From JBHHWH01 sp046756405 (GTDB lineage: Bacteria; Actinomycetota; Acidimicrobiia; Spongiisociales; ZC4RG35): DNA of 32,660 nucleotides. Positions 31,703-32,660 of this stretch are shown one piece after another (the stretch's first letter is position 1; every line of letters starts with the position of its first letter). The notes below the pieces were generated by a model, which saw only the letters and a program-made list of their open reading frames with translations, was not told the origin of the DNA and ran no database searches. The position numbers were made by a program, and so were the translations under genes. The DNA is taken from the NCBI GenBank assembly GCA_046756405.1, contig JBHHWH010000022.1, positions 1 through 32,660 on the forward strand, in the 5' to 3' direction.

Positions 31703-32449
31703 TCAGGAATCTTCGGCCTTTGTGGCAAGCTCCACGAGCTGTTCGAGCCGCCGATGGTGGGTGCCCGGCCAGTAGAGGCGGTCGCAGCCCGGGCAGTGTC
31801 GAAACTCATCGTGTCGTTCCAGCACCCGGGGCGGCGCCAGGCGGCGCACCTGGTCGGCGCTGGCTCCCTGGAGCAGTTGGTTGCACTCCAGACAGCGGGT
31901 GAACGGCCGGAGGCGGTCGGAGAGGTGGAAGCGGCGGACCACCTCCAGCATCTGCTCTTCCGGGTCGGTGGATCTGATGAAGTAGCCGTGGGTGACCGCG
32001 GAGTGTTTGAGCAGACCCACATCCCGGGTCAGGAGGATGCGATGCTCGCCGGTGGACATCTCCACCAGCCCATGGTCTGAGGCTCCGTTGCTGTAGGCGG
32101 TGTCGAAGCCGAGCAGACGCAGGTGGCGGGCGAGACGGCCAAGGTGGGTGTCGAGCACAAACCTCGTTTCACGGAGCGGCTCTGGTCGAACCCGGACAAT
32201 GGGCGAGATGTCGAAGGACTCGAAGACGGGGTAGACGCTGATCCGGTCCCCATCGCTGAGCCGGTAGTCGAAGCCCACCGACTCGCCGTTGGCGATGATC
32301 ACATCCACTTCGGTGTGGGGTACTCCATGGCCCTCGATGGCATCCTTGACGCCTCCAGGCACGTCGAACTCATGGACAACCCTCCCCGAGGGGTTGTCGT
32401 CGGCCAGGAAGTCCTTCAGTTCGGCGTAGAAGCGCAGGACGGCGCGCAT
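31703..32449 (-). CDS. Mut7-C RNase-like protein with N-terminal ubiquitin-like domain
   Basis: A 248-residue protein with two domains. Residues 1-80 resemble a ThiS/MoaD-type beta-grasp domain (Mut7-C ubiquitin), with VIIANGESVGFDYRLSDGDRISVYPVF as the typical end of that fold. Residues ~95-240 form a Mut7-C (PIN-like) RNase domain with D100 in FVLDTHLGRLARHLRLLGFDT, D125, and LTRDVGLL (D143) as likely metal-site acids. A zinc ribbon follows (C186-LE-C189 and C219-PG-C222). The family is thought to act in RNA processing; activity is mostly predicted. AGGAG 6 nt before ATG 32447-32449 supports the start. Confidence 0.87.
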   Translation of the reverse strand: MRAVLRFYAELKDFLADDNPSGRVVHEFDVPGGVKDAIEGHGVPHTEVDVIIANGESVGFDYRLSDGDRISVYPVFESFDISPIVRVRPEPLRETRFVLDTHLGRLARHLRLLGFDTAYSNGASDHGLVEMSTGEHRILLTRDVGLLKHSAVTHGYFIRSTDPEEQMLEVVRRFHLSDRLRPFTRCLECNQLLQGASADQVRRLAPPRVLERHDEFRHCPGCDRLYWPGTHHRRLEQLVELATKAEDS

Positions 32450-32534
32450 GATCGGCTCCTGAACGGAGGTTACGCCGACAGTGTGGGAGCTGATGTCGAA
32501 GGGACGGTGGTTCGGGGGAAGTGTGGGGTGCCCG

Positions 32535-32660
32535 CTAGTCGGGGGGTCCTCGGTTTGGGGGTTTGAATCTGATCCTCCCGTGTTCAGGATGCCTATAGGG
32601 GATATAGCCTTTGTGGTGGACGACGATCTGATGGTGGAACCAACACAAAGCTATGAGGTT
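32535..32660 (-). CDS. HNH endonuclease C-terminal fragment (5' truncated by window edge)
   Basis: The frame is open from the window end to TAG at 32537-32535 and gives 41 residues beginning NLIALCWFHHQIVVHHKGY. The spacing N-x-x-x-LC-x-x-HH-x-x-VH is the end of the HNH domain common in actinobacterial DUF222/13E12-type proteins, where it is usually C-terminal. These nucleases are abundant repeat-like genes in this phylum. The N-terminal part is outside the window, so activity and family size cannot be judged. Confidence 0.75.
   Translation of the reverse strand, partial: NLIALCWFHHQIVVHHKGYIPYRHPEHGRIRFKPPNRGPPD

Overview
The window reads as a stretch of chromosome from a high-GC actinobacterium. 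The closest fit is an uncultivated Acidimicrobiia-type lineage, which is an inference from gene content: coenzyme F420 (FO) biosynthesis, an F420-type luciferase-like oxidoreductase, a TIGR03084-type (mycothiol/DinB-like) protein, a MaoC fragment, RNase J, a long FtsK, and many starts that sit 6-7 nt behind a TANNNT box (leaderless style). Genes are tightly packed, with frequent 1-8 nt overlaps. No stretch over 300 bases lacks a gene, and I saw no rRNA, tRNA, CRISPR array or insertion sequence.

Layout. 3-2434 (+): the end of cofG and a cofH carrying an unusual ~230-residue N-terminal extension. 2431-3719: a small stand-alone HD-GYP protein facing a possible PD-(D/E)XK-like protein. 3703-11151 (-): a long leftward gene set of crotonase, BtpA-like, DinB-like, LOG-family, haloalkane dehalogenase-like, AAA+ ATPase and VWA genes. 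11213-16312: an M16 peptidase, small membrane/secreted proteins, a luciferase-like oxidoreductase, a PEBP-family protein and an ATP-grasp gene with a frameshift. 16309-17290 (-): a btuF/maoC chimera with a second homopolymer frameshift, behind a cyclophilin. 17402-22292 (+): dapA, rnj, ftsK. 22333-28479 (+): pdhA-pdhB-pdhC, an AhpD-like gene with an in-frame TGA, a serine carboxypeptidase-like gene and an Asp/Glu racemase-like gene. 28518-32660 (-): a lipoprotein, a secreted trypsin-like protease, a Nudix hydrolase, a Mut7-C RNase-like protein and the end of an HNH endonuclease.

The strongest observation is at 25714-26280. The gene reads as a full AhpD-family peroxidase only if the TGA at 25957-25959 is translated. 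That codon sits exactly where the second Cys of CxxCxxxH belongs, so the motif becomes C-x-x-Sec-x-x-x-H. A 7-bp hairpin starts 17 nt after it, with its loop at a distance typical of bacterial SECIS elements. The gene overlaps the stop codon of the dihydrolipoamide acyltransferase gene (pdhC). In Mycobacterium tuberculosis AhpD is reduced by this class of lipoyl protein, so the operon may encode a selenium-dependent, lipoamide-driven peroxidase.

Other notable points: a ParB-type N-terminal motif fused to pyruvate dehydrogenase E1 alpha; a protease promoter whose -35/-10 spacer is largely a (GA)7 repeat; an AAA+/VWA pair with an altered nucleotide-binding motif and an HExxH motif; and a btuF-maoC fusion by deletion. 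Because the window holds two homopolymer frameshifts and two chimeric joins, assembly or base-calling errors must be weighed for each of those calls.
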